Of a stretch of 64,000 nucleotides of DNA, positions 47,030-57,384 are shown piece by piece. The stretch is taken from NCBI RefSeq assembly GCF_000344685.1, contig NW_006920412.1, positions 2,172,617 to 2,236,616 on the forward strand, given 5' to 3'. Under the pieces are notes generated by a model that saw only the letters and a list, made by a program, of their open reading frames with translations, made no database searches and had not been told where the DNA came from. The number at the start of each line of letters is the position of its first letter. Position 1 is the stretch's first letter. Source of the DNA: Gloeophyllum trabeum ATCC 11539 (Eukaryota > Basidiomycota > Agaricomycetes > Gloeophyllales > Gloeophyllaceae). A program made the position numbers and the translations under genes.

Positions 47030-47255
47030 TACTTCCTGCAAACCTGAGGGAAGAGGACTAGAAATGTCAACTAGGGTGACGGTGCTAGGGATATTTCTCA
47101 GAAGTGGCTTCTGTATAAGAAGCCCAAATTGCAGCCTGTGGTTGGCGTAGGTGGCAGTAAAGAAAAGGGATGTTTCAATCTCAAGACGCGGTGTGGCTGC
47201 CACGCTTCGCTACGCCGAGGGCCACACCTCGCTCTCTTTCCTTATAGGCGCCCGC
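47030..47255. promoter_or_regulatory. Short bidirectional promoter RS-rich protein/cyclin L
   Basis: 226 nt between divergent ATGs. An upstream exon or leader intron of the cyclin gene may lie in it, since CTTATAG precedes the cyclin ATG by a few bases and looks like an acceptor. Such close pairing often gives joint expression. Confidence 0.45.
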
Positions 47256-48261
47256 ATGTCGCGAAGATTGTACCCATTGGCATCCCTTGAGCAGATTCAA
47301 AATTCTCCGTCAAGGCAGGATGGTATACCCGCTGAGCTCGAGGAGGACCTCCGCGCATATGGGTGCAAGTTAATACACCAGGCAGGAATCTTGCTCAAGC
47401 AGTACGTGTTGCACGGACTCTGCCTTTAGGGACTGGCTTGACCATATTCGAGTACAGGAAACAAGTTGCGGTTGCTACGGCTCAGATTCTGTTTCAACGA
47501 TTCTGGTTCGTAACGTCTATGAAACAGTTTGGCATAGGTGTCCGTGTCTATCCTACCTTGCTCTGCTGCAACTTAAACGAAGGCATTAGGACGTCGGCAT
47601 GGGTGCGCTCTACCTCGCATCCAAACTCGAAGAATGTCCCCTGCGCATGCGCGACCTCATCAACGTGTATGACCTCCTCCTTCAGCGCGCAGCGCACTCC
47701 CTAAAGCCAGAGGGAAAGGAATTCAAGTACACGCCCATGTCGTACTTCGGCAACACATTCTATGACCTGAAGGACGCGCTGGTTGTGGCCGAGATGCAGC
47801 TACTCAAGCGGCTTGGTTTTGATGTCCACGTCGTTCTACCGTACGGCACGCTCGTGAATTACATGCGTCTGCTAGACCTCACCGGCCGGGAAGACGCGGT
47901 CTCCAGAGCATGGGGTTATCTGAACGATGCGTACGTAGTGTCAGATCTTTTTCATGGTGCATTTTCTCATTCATCTGATTTTGCAAGCCTCCAAACCCCC
48001 GTGTACGCATCATACCCCGTTCAGACAATAGTCAGCGCAGCGATCCTCCTCGCTACGCGTCATCTGGGTATCCCGCTCCCATCGACTCCGCCGAATTGTT
48101 GGTGGGATCTGTTTGATGCTGAGTGGGAGGACGTATGGGCTGTCTGCGGGTATATCATGCGGCTATACCGCGAGCGCAGTCTGGAGGATCGAAGGCAGGT
48201 CATCGGCATGCTTACAAAGAAAGATGTGAGGCGGTGGTTGGAGGAAAATGCCCCTAGTTAG
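47256..48261 (+). CDS. L-type cyclin (transcription/splicing-linked cyclin)
   Basis: Cyclin-box protein of the L/K/T group, expected to pair with a CDK11/CDK9-type kinase in the nucleus. The ATG at 47256 begins MSRRLYPLASLEQIQNSPSR, then IPAELEEDLRAYGCKLIHQA. After introns come KQVAVATAQILFQRFWFVTS and MGALYLASKLEECPLRMRDL, the core cyclin fold with the conserved ASKLEE. The second fold includes YPVQTIVSAAILLATRHLGI and WWDLFDAEWEDVWAVCGYIM, ending TKKDVRRWLEENAPS, TAG at 48259-48261. Metazoan cyclin L carries an RS tail; this protein stops right after the cyclin folds. At least three introns. An extra 5' exon is possible. Orthology to cyclin L is by pattern recognition, not by alignment. Confidence 0.88.
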
Positions 48262-49573
48262 CTGTACACCTGGGGAAGCGGGGGCAGTCGAATGGAGGTG
48301 CGTCCGTCTCCGTGCAAGATATCATGTTTCAGTGCGATGTAGGTCTCGATGGAAATACCCTCTGGAATGCAAGGGCGGGACTGTATTCGCCACACCCATG
48401 CGCAGGAGTCCTTATACACTACCCAGAGCTCGTCTGACGGTTTGTCAGAGTGGAGCACATCGAATGACGGGGCATTCAGACCAGAGTCAGGGGAAAGTTC
48501 CCACTACGCAGTGAAGTTCTGTCTCCATCCTGTTCATCCAAGTGATCTGCTGTCACGATGAGGTTTACGGCAGGTGGCGGACAATACATGTCAGCCTCCG
48601 CAGTTTGAGCGATCTAACAGCACGCACGACAAGATGATCATGGACATCTGCTCCAATTCGAGCCGATTCCCACCGAATGCGCCGGTAAGAGACATTTTCT
48701 GATTTTTTCGATGATAGTAGCCCTCCGGATGGCTTTTGACACATAACACTGAGGGCCCTCCAAACATTGACATGAGATATCCAAGGTCCGCCGTACGGGT
48801 TGGTTGCTACTCCAGGGTCCTCCCGTGCCTCTAGCAACGAGGGGGATGCGGACTGGGGCAATCCGGGGTAAGTCCGAGATTACGCCCCGCTGTACATGTT
48901 TGATGGTCGCCTGCTCCCGGGAGCGAGCAGCCCTGCGTATCTGGTGTCGAAACCAAACGAGCCTGGTAATGACCCGAGTACTAGCGAGTGTTCGCCGCAG
49001 CTATTGCATGGGACACGAGGGTGTTTCGATATTTCATGTTCATCTCCTTGTCTTCATGGAAGACCCCCCTCCCCCCCCTCTCCCAGAAGTGCTTGCACGC
49101 ATTTCCATGCTGTCAACCGAGATTAGCATCCCCTTGCAAGGCACCGCTTCCTCATCTGTGTCCATATTGCATCAAGTTGTGCACTATAAGGTATAAATTA
49201 CCGCTGAGAGCTACATGCAGTAATACCACATTATGTATGCTATCCTCGCAGCAATAGATTATGGGTCAAGAAGGAATAAGTTTAGAGGGAAGAGAAGAAA
49301 GGAATAGAAAGAGTCTATCTGTCGTCCACCCGTCCCCTCTCCGTCGAATGCGAGACAGCGACATAGAAGATAAGGATACTACGTTGTACATTGGAGATGT
49401 GAAAGATGGGCATAGGAGGGGTACACCAGATGAGCAGCATGGGTGAATAGGTTGGCATAGGTCATGCGCAGAGGAGCTGGTCGGGCATAGGCAGTACAGT
49501 GAACAGTCACAGGCCCTCATGCCCGCTTAGCAGCCTAGACGTATAGAGAATACATTCAGTTAACCCCGAAGGA
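48262..49573. other. Intergenic with minus-strand coding-like fragments
   Basis: On the minus strand a stretch ending near 48258 reads SDKPSDELWVVYKDSCAWVW and continues IPEGISIETYIALKHDILHG, about 75 codons open to a stop, after a plausible acceptor (GCGTAG). Further upstream are LVSHAIAAANTR (about 49020) and YAGLLAPGSRRPSNMYSG (about 48930-48880). They do not connect into one frame with standard splice sites that I can find. A decayed or poorly resolved gene is likely. 49200-49570 shows nothing. Confidence 0.35.
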
Positions 49574-50888
49574 TCATGACATGAGGACAGAACAAACCCT
49601 CTGGCGAGCGGTGCCGCCCGAAGAGTTGGCCGTCTTCCTCTTGGCCGGTGCCTTAGACTTAGTTACAGTGGTACCCGTAGTCGCCTGGGGTTGCATGGTC
49701 AGCGAGCATGGTCATTGATAATTTCCCGCTCGAACCCACCTTCTTGGCAGCTCCCCGCCTGGATGGTGCAGTAGTCTTCTTCTCAACCGGTGGCTTCCTG
49801 CCAGCCAATTTCTTCTTGGGCTCAGCCTTCTTAGGAGCAGGAGCAGCCTTAGCTTTGGTAGCAGGTGCGGACTTCGCCGGTGCAGACTTGGCCGCTGTCC
49901 TCTTTGTGGTGGCAGACTTCGCAGCGGCACTCTTAGTAGCCGCGGACTTGGTGGTGGTAGTGCTCTTAGTCGTTGTGGCGGGCTTCTTCGCAGTAGTCGT
50001 CTTCGCAGTGGTTGTCTTCGCAGTGGCAGCTTTGGGAGCCGGCTTCTTCGCAGGAGCAGCCTTTGCGGTGGACTTGGCAGCGGGTTTAGCGCTCGATTTG
50101 GCAGCTGACTTTGCGGCAGGCTTCGCAGGCTTGTTCTAAGCGACATGGTATATAAGCCACGTGACGTCACTTGGAGAGCTTTGACTTACCTCCTTGGTAG
50201 CTGAGGTGTCGGTCTTAGTCTTAGGAGCAAGCTTAACCCTTCCAGAGGGCCCTAAGGAATAGTTAACGTCAATCGTTGAAGTACCGATGCACATTGAACG
50301 AAGTATTAACCTTTAGGCAAGACGAAGTCCCCCTTATCCACGCCAGTGGCAATTGCCTTACTAAGCTGAGTGTTCTGAGCGTTGCCAATTTCTAGCTTGT
50401 ACTGCTCCTCGACAAAGCTATGATGGGCGATATGATGTCTATCGACGCCCCCGAATGTATCTTTCAGCTTACCTCTTGATCTGCGGCCGAGAGACGCCCG
50501 CCCGAGCATCCTCCGGATGCGCGGCGATACATTCCTGAGAATATTTTTGTAAGCGGTCAGCAAGTGTACATTCGAACAGGAGGATAGCATGCTACTGAGA
50601 ACGGGGTTTGCAGCGAGGAAGCAGCGGGGCGCCATACACCCATGTACCCCGCGCGGCGTCCCCGTGCCCTGGACCCTACCCCTTTTGGACACACCTCGAT
50701 AACGACGTCGACGACGCCAAAACCATCGAGATGGGGGAGCCAAAACAACTGGCAGTGCATTGAGAGAGTCAAGAACAACCTACTTTGATCATATCGATCC
50801 AAGGGGGGTGAGCGGGGGCGGCCTTAGCGGTCTTCTTCGCAGCGGCGGGCTTCTTAGCAGTCTTGGTGTTCTTCGACGCTGCAGACAT
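49574..50888 (-). CDS. Linker histone H1 (copy 1 of 3)
   Basis: Chromatin linker histone. The ATG at 50888 gives MSAASKNTKTAKKPAAAKKT, then the winged-helix globular domain spread over four exons: APAHPPWIDMIK, ECIAAHPEDARAGVSRPQIK, FVEEQYKLEIGNAQNTQLSK with AIATGVDKGDFVLPKG, and PSGRVKLAPKTKTDTSATKE. The C-terminal tail is an Ala/Lys/Thr/Pro repeat (KPAKPAAKSAAKSSAKPAAK) of about 145 residues. A last small exon (ATTGTTVTKSKAPAKRKTAN) ends at TGA 49574-49576. The short H5-like globular domain and long K/A tail fit fungal H1. The last residues are uncertain because GTTTGT near the end could be a donor. Divergent from the LYR/RF1 gene at 51544. Confidence 0.94.
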
Positions 50889-51543
50889 GGTGAATACGAT
50901 TTAGTTGAAAAGGCGGGGGGCCAGAGATAGACTGGGGGCGGATGTGAGCAGTCGGATCTTGAGACTGACGGATGTTGGCGAGGGGAGATGGTGGTTGGGA
51001 AGACACTGGAGATTAAAACTCCGAGGCGCGTTCAGTCAACCAACGCGTGTCACGTGAGGTAAACGGGGGAGATATGCATTTTCCCCTTCGCGGGCGTTAC
51101 ATAGAGTAGCAGTCGTCTAAAGAAATGAAATGTGGTAAGGAGGGTACCTGTGGATACCATGGCGAAGAGGGGAAAAAATATTCGCTTCGGTATCTTCAAT
51201 GCAGTAAGTGTCTTAAAACTCGACTTCTACCAGGCATTCCAGAATCCCCCCCCCCGCTACTGCAAGCCCATAAAATCAAATTAGAGCTTACAGATCAGTT
51301 ATACAAAACATCCAATATAAAAGTGTTCCAGTTTCTGTGCATTTGGGTTGAACCGGATGGGGTCAAGAGCAGAATCTCGCGCCACCGACGCGTTTCGGTC
51401 GATCGGACAGAACGCGTCCGAAGCACGTGTTCATGTTCTCCTTATGTCAGCGATCTGTATGCTTTCATTTGGGCTGCCATTGGCCAGCACATTCCCGTCG
51501 CGCCCGTCTGGTACTCGGGCTGCTGTCGGTGTCCAGCTCGATC
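50889..51543. promoter_or_regulatory. Bidirectional upstream region H1 copy 1 / LYR-RF1 gene
   Basis: About 655 nt between divergent starts. No open frame that I trust. The H1-proximal 150 nt are purine-rich on the plus strand, that is, pyrimidine-rich leader on the H1 sense strand. Confidence 0.4.
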
Positions 51544-52706
51544 ATGTCTATCACGCCCTCGCTGCAGGCTGCTGCCCGCTCGGCATATAGATTATTATGG
51601 AGGGCCTCTGCAGTCACATTTGCCGGTGAGCAAAGTTGTGGTTTTGTTGCTGAGGCGCTTGCATTGACGCCAACCGGATAGGTGATGAACCCATCCTGCA
51701 AGGTACACTCACCAGACGCGCTTCGACACGTTGTCGGAGTCTAACATGGACTTTTAAGCATTCAGACACAAAATGAGGACGGAATACGTGCAAGGACGCG
51801 CGCAGACGGATCCAAAAGCCTATGAGGAGAAGATCAAGCTTGCGAGTGAGGTCGCTGAGGTCCTCCGGCGAAACTTCGTCCAGGCTCGAAAAGTTGAACA
51901 TAATGCAGAAACCGATAGCGAAGTCTGGCGTGAGTGAAGGGAAGATATTCGATTATTGACGCAAAGCTAATGTCTCCTCCAGGTGTACGTCTGACCGAGT
52001 ACTCCGAGCTCGGGGACAACGAGACTATGCTGGGCAAGCCTGAACCGCCAGACCACGTTTTCTCCGATAGGAAAGCACGGAAATGCAGCGAGGCGAGGTC
52101 AGTGACTCCTGCAAACTCGCAGTCGCCTGCCGTTAATCCAAGTCCGGGTTAGGAACTGATGTTTTGCCAGTTCGTCTACCTCGGCCGACAGTGGAAGTTC
52201 AGGCCCGTCTCAAACTTTATATTACTCCCAACTCAAGAAGGCCCATCGACAGCGCGTAGTTCCCGAGCTTAAAGAAGCAGATTTAGAGGAATCTTTTGTT
52301 CGCGGTAAGCTGCTTCCGAACTGTTCTTATGATACCCCAGACTGACGACTGCTTGTAGGCAGCGGGCCCGGTGGCCAATCTATCAATAAAACCCGTAATA
52401 ATGTTCAGTTATATCATAAACCTAGCGGTATTCGTCTATCTTGTCAAGAAACCCGTTCCCTAGAGCAAAATCGGAAGATAGCTCGTAAGAGATTGCTCGA
52501 GAAGGTACGCTCCGTTGTCCTGCCCAGCCTGAGGTCTTGCTCATACTCCCGGTGTGAAGCTGGACGAATACTATAATCCTGGATTGTCGAAGATCGATTT
52601 GGGGAAAGCCAAGCAACATGAGCGAGAGCGTAGACGTCGAAAGAAGGCAAAAAAGAAGGCGAAGGAGAAGGCGATGCTGGAGGGCAACGGGGACGATGAC
52701 GACTGA
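51544..52706 (+). CDS. Mzm1-like LYR protein fused (by splicing) to a GGQ release-factor domain
   Basis: Two mitochondrial modules in one locus. Part 1 (ATG at 51544) reads [20 protein letters not shown] with the LYR-type Y-R motif, then [36 protein letters not shown] and [12 protein letters not shown]. This matches the pattern of Mzm1/LYRM7, chaperone for the Rieske protein of complex III. Part 2 carries [20 protein letters not shown] and [16 protein letters not shown], the RF-1 domain with GGQ, as in C12orf65/Rso55-type mitochondrial ribosome rescue factors. A basic tail follows ([18 protein letters not shown]), stop at 52704-52706. The parts join through a 73-nt intron (52098-52170, GT-AG, CTGAT branch site) in correct phase. 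If that intron is retained, part 1 stops alone at TAG 52150-52152. Part 2 has no start codon of its own that I can find. Confidence 0.82.
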
Positions 52707-52976
52707 CATGGCCAGACTGTCTCCCTAGGACTAACGTCGTCTTGTCTGTCACTGACACGTCATCGTGGCATTGCGTTGCGTCGACAGACTTTTCACTCTG
52801 TTATCAATGAAATTGGATCTCACATTCCTGCAGTAAGAAACGTTCGAGATGAAGCGCTGACTGATGATATATACTCTTACAACATTAAGATCACAGGAAG
52901 ATAGGCACAATAAGAATATACTGTCACAGAAGATATCTAACCAGAAAGACCCAGACGGAGGAAAGAGGACATGCGA

Positions 52977-54091
52977 TCAAGCAGTCGCCACCTGTGCGTA
53001 GCATGGTCAGCTACGGCACTGGAAGCGGAGATGAGGGACATTTACCTTCTTCGAAGCTGGCTTTGTTGATGCCTTGGACGTAGACTTGACTGTCGCAGGC
53101 TTCTTGGATGCGGGCTTCGTCGCTGCTTTCTTCGCTGCCGCCTGCAAGCCTTTAGTCATCACCCATCGCCGGCAATAGAAACGCTGCCTACCTTCTTGAC
53201 CTCCGTCTTTTTGCTCGACGTCTTCTTCGGCGGTGCCGCCTTCGCAGCCGTAGCTTTCTTAGTAGCAGCGGCAGGCTTCTTCGTTGTTGCTGCCTTCTTG
53301 GTGGTAGCAGCTTTCGGCGCCGCCACCTTCTTGGCGGGTGCCTTCTCGGCTGCAGGCTTCTTGATCGTCTTTGCAGGCGCAGGCTTCTTGGTCTCCGAGG
53401 TGGCTTTCCTCTTCAGCGTCTCCGAGGACGCCTTCTTCTTGGGAGCGTCAGCCGCAGCCTTCTTGGTAGCAGCAGGCTTAGCATTCTGAGCATGCCGCGT
53501 TAGTTCACGGAGAGTACTACACAAGCTCGACTCGACGCACCTCCTTAGTGGCATCCTCCGCAGCAGGCTTGTTCTTGGGGGGCAGTTTAACCTTGCCCGA
53601 GGGGCCCTTGGGCAACACGAACTCGCCCTTCTCAGCGCCAGACGAGATCGCACGCTTGAGCTGGGCGATGTTCGCAGCGGCGTTCATATCGAGCTTGTAC
53701 TTCTCCTCCGCAAACTATGGCCACGTTAGATATCGCGAAAGACTACGACAAACGTCAACCAACCTTCTTGATAGTCGAGCGCGAGACACCAGTGCGTGCG
53801 TCCTGGCGATTCTCGGCGATGCATTCCTATGGTTGGACGCAGATGAATACATGCCACATTACTCGTGGTCAAGCCACATACCTTGATGATCTCCTTCCAC
53901 GTAGGGTGGGCGGCCTCAGGCTTAGCAGTAGCCTTAGGTGCAGCCTTCTTGGTGCTCTTTGGCTTTTTGTCAGCCGCCTTGGCGCCTTTCTTAGTAGTAG
54001 CCTTGGTAGGCTGCTCGGCCTCTGGCTCAACGGCGGGAGTCTCGGAAGCGAGCTCGCGTTCGACAGAGACAGAACTAGCAGAGTCAGACAT
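52977..54091 (-). CDS. Linker histone H1 (copy 2 of 3)
   Basis: Second H1 gene. The ATG at 54091 gives an acidic N-terminus (MSDSASSVSVERELASETPA) unlike the other two copies, then a basic stretch (KKGAKAADKKPKSTKKAAPK). The globular domain is AAHPTWKEIIK, ECIAENRQDARTGVSRSTIK, FAEEKYKLDMNAAANIAQLK, RAISSGAEKGEFVLPKG and PSGKVKLPPKNKPAAED, with introns at the same places as copy 1. The tail is K/A/P/T-rich (APAKTIKKPAAEKAPAKKVA) and ends KASKK|VATA, TGA at 52977-52979. The acidic start could indicate a distinct regulatory role (inference). Its stop faces that of the LYR/RF1 gene, 270 nt away. Confidence 0.94.
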
Positions 54092-54506
54092 GTTGATGCA
54101 GGTAGGGGAGGGGCTAGGGTTAGGGCGCAGAGGGCTTAGAGGTTGCAGGGGCAGGGGCGAAAGTTGGGTCAACCACAGGTTCGCAACAACCGCCCTTCTT
54201 ATCCCGAAACGCGCTGGTCACGTGCAGTAGCCTTGTTGATTCAAACCTTATAATTCAGCACAGCCACTGTGATTTAAGGTTCCGCGTACGCGCTCGACGC
54301 GTCCTCTGCGACTAACGCGCGTCATTGTGACGATGTCACAGTTGTGTACTTGTGTGTAAGCCATAATTTCGGTGATTAGGGTGTAGGATGTATATTCTGG
54401 ACAGCAACAAAGCACAAGACAGAGAATACCAGTCCGTAAGACATAAGCATAGATGAGCAATACACATTTTCCCTCTATATCACCAGTAATAACTGGGTGA
54501 TCAAGT
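54092..54506. other. Intergenic, promoter of H1 copy 2
   Basis: 415 nt between the H1 start and the stop of the AMP-binding gene upstream of it. It should hold the H1 promoter; no distinct element recognised. Confidence 0.4.
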
Positions 54507-56558
54507 TCAAACAACAACGACTTTGAATGTGCCGTTGCTCGCCACGCGAGCCCTGGCACCTATATCAACCCACCCGTCCTCGTCGCCATTAACCTGCTCC
54601 CAAGAGTCGTCGCCGAGCACGATCTCCTTGCCCACAGACGGGCCTCGCACGAACAGCGACCCCTCGGGGTCCCCGCCGCCTTCGATGACCTCGTCGTTCA
54701 CCCCGTTCAGCTTCGCTTCGAGGTTGATGCTGGGCGGGCCGGTGTGATACAGCGTCGCGAAAGGACCGGATTCTTTTTTTTCCTCCGCCGTCGGGAAGGA
54801 CTGCAGATCGAGCGGGTGAGAGGCCAGTACCGGGCCCGGGACTATCGGGTGCGTGTGCGCGTTTACAATAGGAATGGACAAGGCAATCCTAGAAGGAGGG
54901 AGCGCTTCGGCATCCAGGGGACCTGCAATGACGGAGCCTTTAGCAGGAAGAGGAAGGATCAGGTCTCGACATCACTCACCACCGCTGACGACGATTCCCC
55001 TCAGAGTCCCAGCACCTACACCCATCACGTCCTGCCTCGCCTTCTCAAAGATAATCCTATCCCACAGACTGTCCTTCGTCAGCCACCCCTCACCTAAGCC
55101 AGATACCTTATGTCTCCATGCAAGCTGGAACAAAAATGGTGAGGAGCTCTTGGCCTGCGAGAGGATATTCGTGGTCAAAGAATGCAGATGTGAGGGTTTC
55201 AGGAAGGCGATCGTGGGGAAGGGAATCGGCAGGAATGAAATCTTGTTCAAGTCGCTGATATCCTGTACATTGGCTACCATTGGAGTATTAGTCTCTGCAG
55301 CACTCATCCGGCGAGATACGAACCCTCAGATCCCGTGAATATCTTAGCACTCTCGAGAGTGGCGAAGCTGGTGCCCTCGTATATAGCGGTGTACGCAATA
55401 GCTCGCCCGTACGCGGTGTTCATCGAGTGGGCAGACACAATTGTATCCAGGGGTGAGATGGCAGAAGACAGAGGAAGGAGCGTCCGCACAGCAGCGACGC
55501 CCGCGGTGAGATTTTGGTGGGTGAGTTGAGCACCGCGGATCTGCCCCGGGCGGGCAGAGTAGAAGGAGATGGTGAACACGTCGTTCGGGTCTAGCAGCGT
55601 TCAGTGAACTATAAATGAGTAGTGCCAAAGCAGTGCAACTCACCAGGAGTCGCGCTGATGATTTTCTGCGTTTGCTGACCGGTCTTCTCCACGTCAGCAA
55701 ACTTGAGTACTCTAACACCTGCAAGCATCTTAGTTCCAGCCAGTCCGTCCTCGCCGACGACGATAATAGTGTGGTGGTTCGTTTCGGCTGAGTCATAGAT
55801 CAACTCAAGGAGTTGAGGAAGGAAAGATGCGTGGGTGATGATGGCGCTGGGAGGGTGACTCTCCAGGACGGGGGAGAGGAGATCGAGGGACGTGAGGGTG
55901 AAGGACGGGATGGAGTGCGACGCCAGGGCGAGGTCGGCGATGAGAAATTCTGTAGAAAGGAAGGGTCATGAATGCGCTTGGTTGAAGATACACAAGACAT
56001 ACCGATGGAGTCGTCAAGAAGCAAAAGGACTTTGGACTCCTTCGGAGTGAGATTTGCGAGACGAATGAGGCCGGTGCCGAAGTTAATGTACCGCTCCCTG
56101 AGTTCGGGATTGGTGATCTGTGAGGCATGCAAGGTTGTCAGTGATAGTCCGGACAAGGGTTTCTAGCGGTATCCCAAGCTAGTCTGTGAGAGTTTGACCT
56201 ACCTTCGTCGACCATAGAGTCCGAGGCGCGTCAAAGTCTGACTTGACCAAGTCCGTAAGTACATTGATTTCCTTCGCCGGCTTCACCGGTAGCTACAGGT
56301 CGACGGTCAGCATCTCACACCAGTGAACTTCTGGTGATGACGTACCCGACCCATCATACCGGTACCATAGTTCCTGTATACAGCGCTCTGACCTGGGTTC
56401 CTGACTCTCGCGACATCACTCTGTCTGCCGAGTAAAATTGGATGCACGAGCGGCTGAGGCTTGTATAGGTTCGACAGCAGGAAGAGAGATGCTGCGATCA
56501 GGCAGAGTAGAATAGTGAGGTCGTCAGTAACCAGGTAGTCCGAGATTTGGAAAGCCAT
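54507..56558 (-). CDS. Divergent AMP-binding (adenylate-forming) family protein, N-terminally anchored
   Basis: Member of the acyl-CoA synthetase/AMP-ligase superfamily. The ATG at 56558 gives MAFQISDYLVTDDLTILLCL, a membrane anchor (LLCLIAASLFLLSNLY), then HPILLGRQSDVARVRNPGQS. N-domain blocks resemble ACSL proteins: ERYINFGTGLIRLANLTP, PSAIITHASFLPQLLELI, TIIVVGEDG. The expected P-loop (T-S-G-T-T-G-x-P-K-G) is replaced by ISFYSARPGQIRGAQLTHQN, so ATP binding or catalysis is doubtful. Later parts are HSMNTAYGRAIAYTAIYEG, WLTKDSLWDRIIFEKARQDV, GVGAGTLRGIVVSGG, and SLFVRGPSVGKEIV with DGWVDIGARARV where active enzymes have GWxxTGD. It ends FKVVVV, TGA at 54507-54509, lacking the usual C-terminal lid with catalytic Lys. 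Probably a non-canonical or structural relative. Confidence 0.85.
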
Positions 56559-57384
56559 GGCTGAATTCAAGCCGGGTGCGCGTCCCCTGTTGCGGGCGCC
56601 AGATTCGCAAGACGCGTAGGAAATAAGCAAGCGTGTAGGACTAGGGCCTTGTTAGCAGACCAGCAGAAGAGATATTCGTCGAGCCTGCCAGCGCAAGAAG
56701 AGACTTAGTAGAAGGCTGCTGGGACCAAACGGGGATGAAGGGGCATTGCGACCGTTGTGGACTATGTTCGCTTGATGCCGCGTCGGCTCCGTCGAACCAG
56801 CGAGCGCCGGGGTTGGCGCCGGCCTCTTCTTTGCTTCACTTCTCGTAGCGGACTTGCACGTCGGCGTCGTCGTACACTTCATTACTTCGTCTTACGCGAC
56901 TGCGAAAACCATCGGGAATGACAGTCTGCCAATTCTTGTCTTTCGGCCCCTCTACCGCCATTTTGCATCCGTCTCTCGCGTCTGGATCGCAGGGACCTTA
57001 TGATGCCATGACGTGTCTCCGTGCTGGTCTGTGCGCACTGCGCAGGCTTCCGTCGACGATCTATGAACACAAGGTTGTCTGGACTATTCAGTGTACATGC
57101 GCATCAATGACCCTCGTCCTCGAGTCTTTTACGCCGTTGTCGTCTTATCGGCGTGCCCAGCGCAGCGCGATCCGCTCCGTCTTTGGACCAATCAGCGATC
57201 GTCTCAACAACTAAATGTGCGAATCTGTCACGTGACTTAACGGGCCTAGCTTAAGGGTGTCTCGGAACTCCAACCAGTCCAAACCCAACTTGACCCGCTC
57301 TCTCATCTCCCCCCGCTTTCCCCTGCTGCCGTGCTCATCCGCCTGATCCAAACTCACTCTAGCTATCTCCCAGTCCCAAACACA
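56559..57384. promoter_or_regulatory. Bidirectional upstream region AMP-binding protein / H1 copy 3
   Basis: 826 nt between divergent starts. Short frames exist on both strands (for example minus strand 56652-56882) without exon-like support. An inverted CCAAT (CCAATCAGCG near 57188) lies about 195 nt before the H1 ATG. The 90 nt before the ATG are C/T-rich. Confidence 0.4.

Noticed and set aside
49708..50139. 143-codon plus-strand frame rich in Ala, Phe and Val, membrane-protein-like
   Set aside because: It is the exact antisense of the Lys/Ala-rich tail of H1 copy 1. Frames at 53196-53489 (+) and 58094-58489 (-) arise the same way from copies 2 and 3.
52153..52270. Separate start at ATG 52159 for the release-factor gene
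   Set aside because: That ATG opens a different frame ([11 protein letters not shown]) that stops after about 38 codons. The RF-1 frame has an in-frame TGA there.
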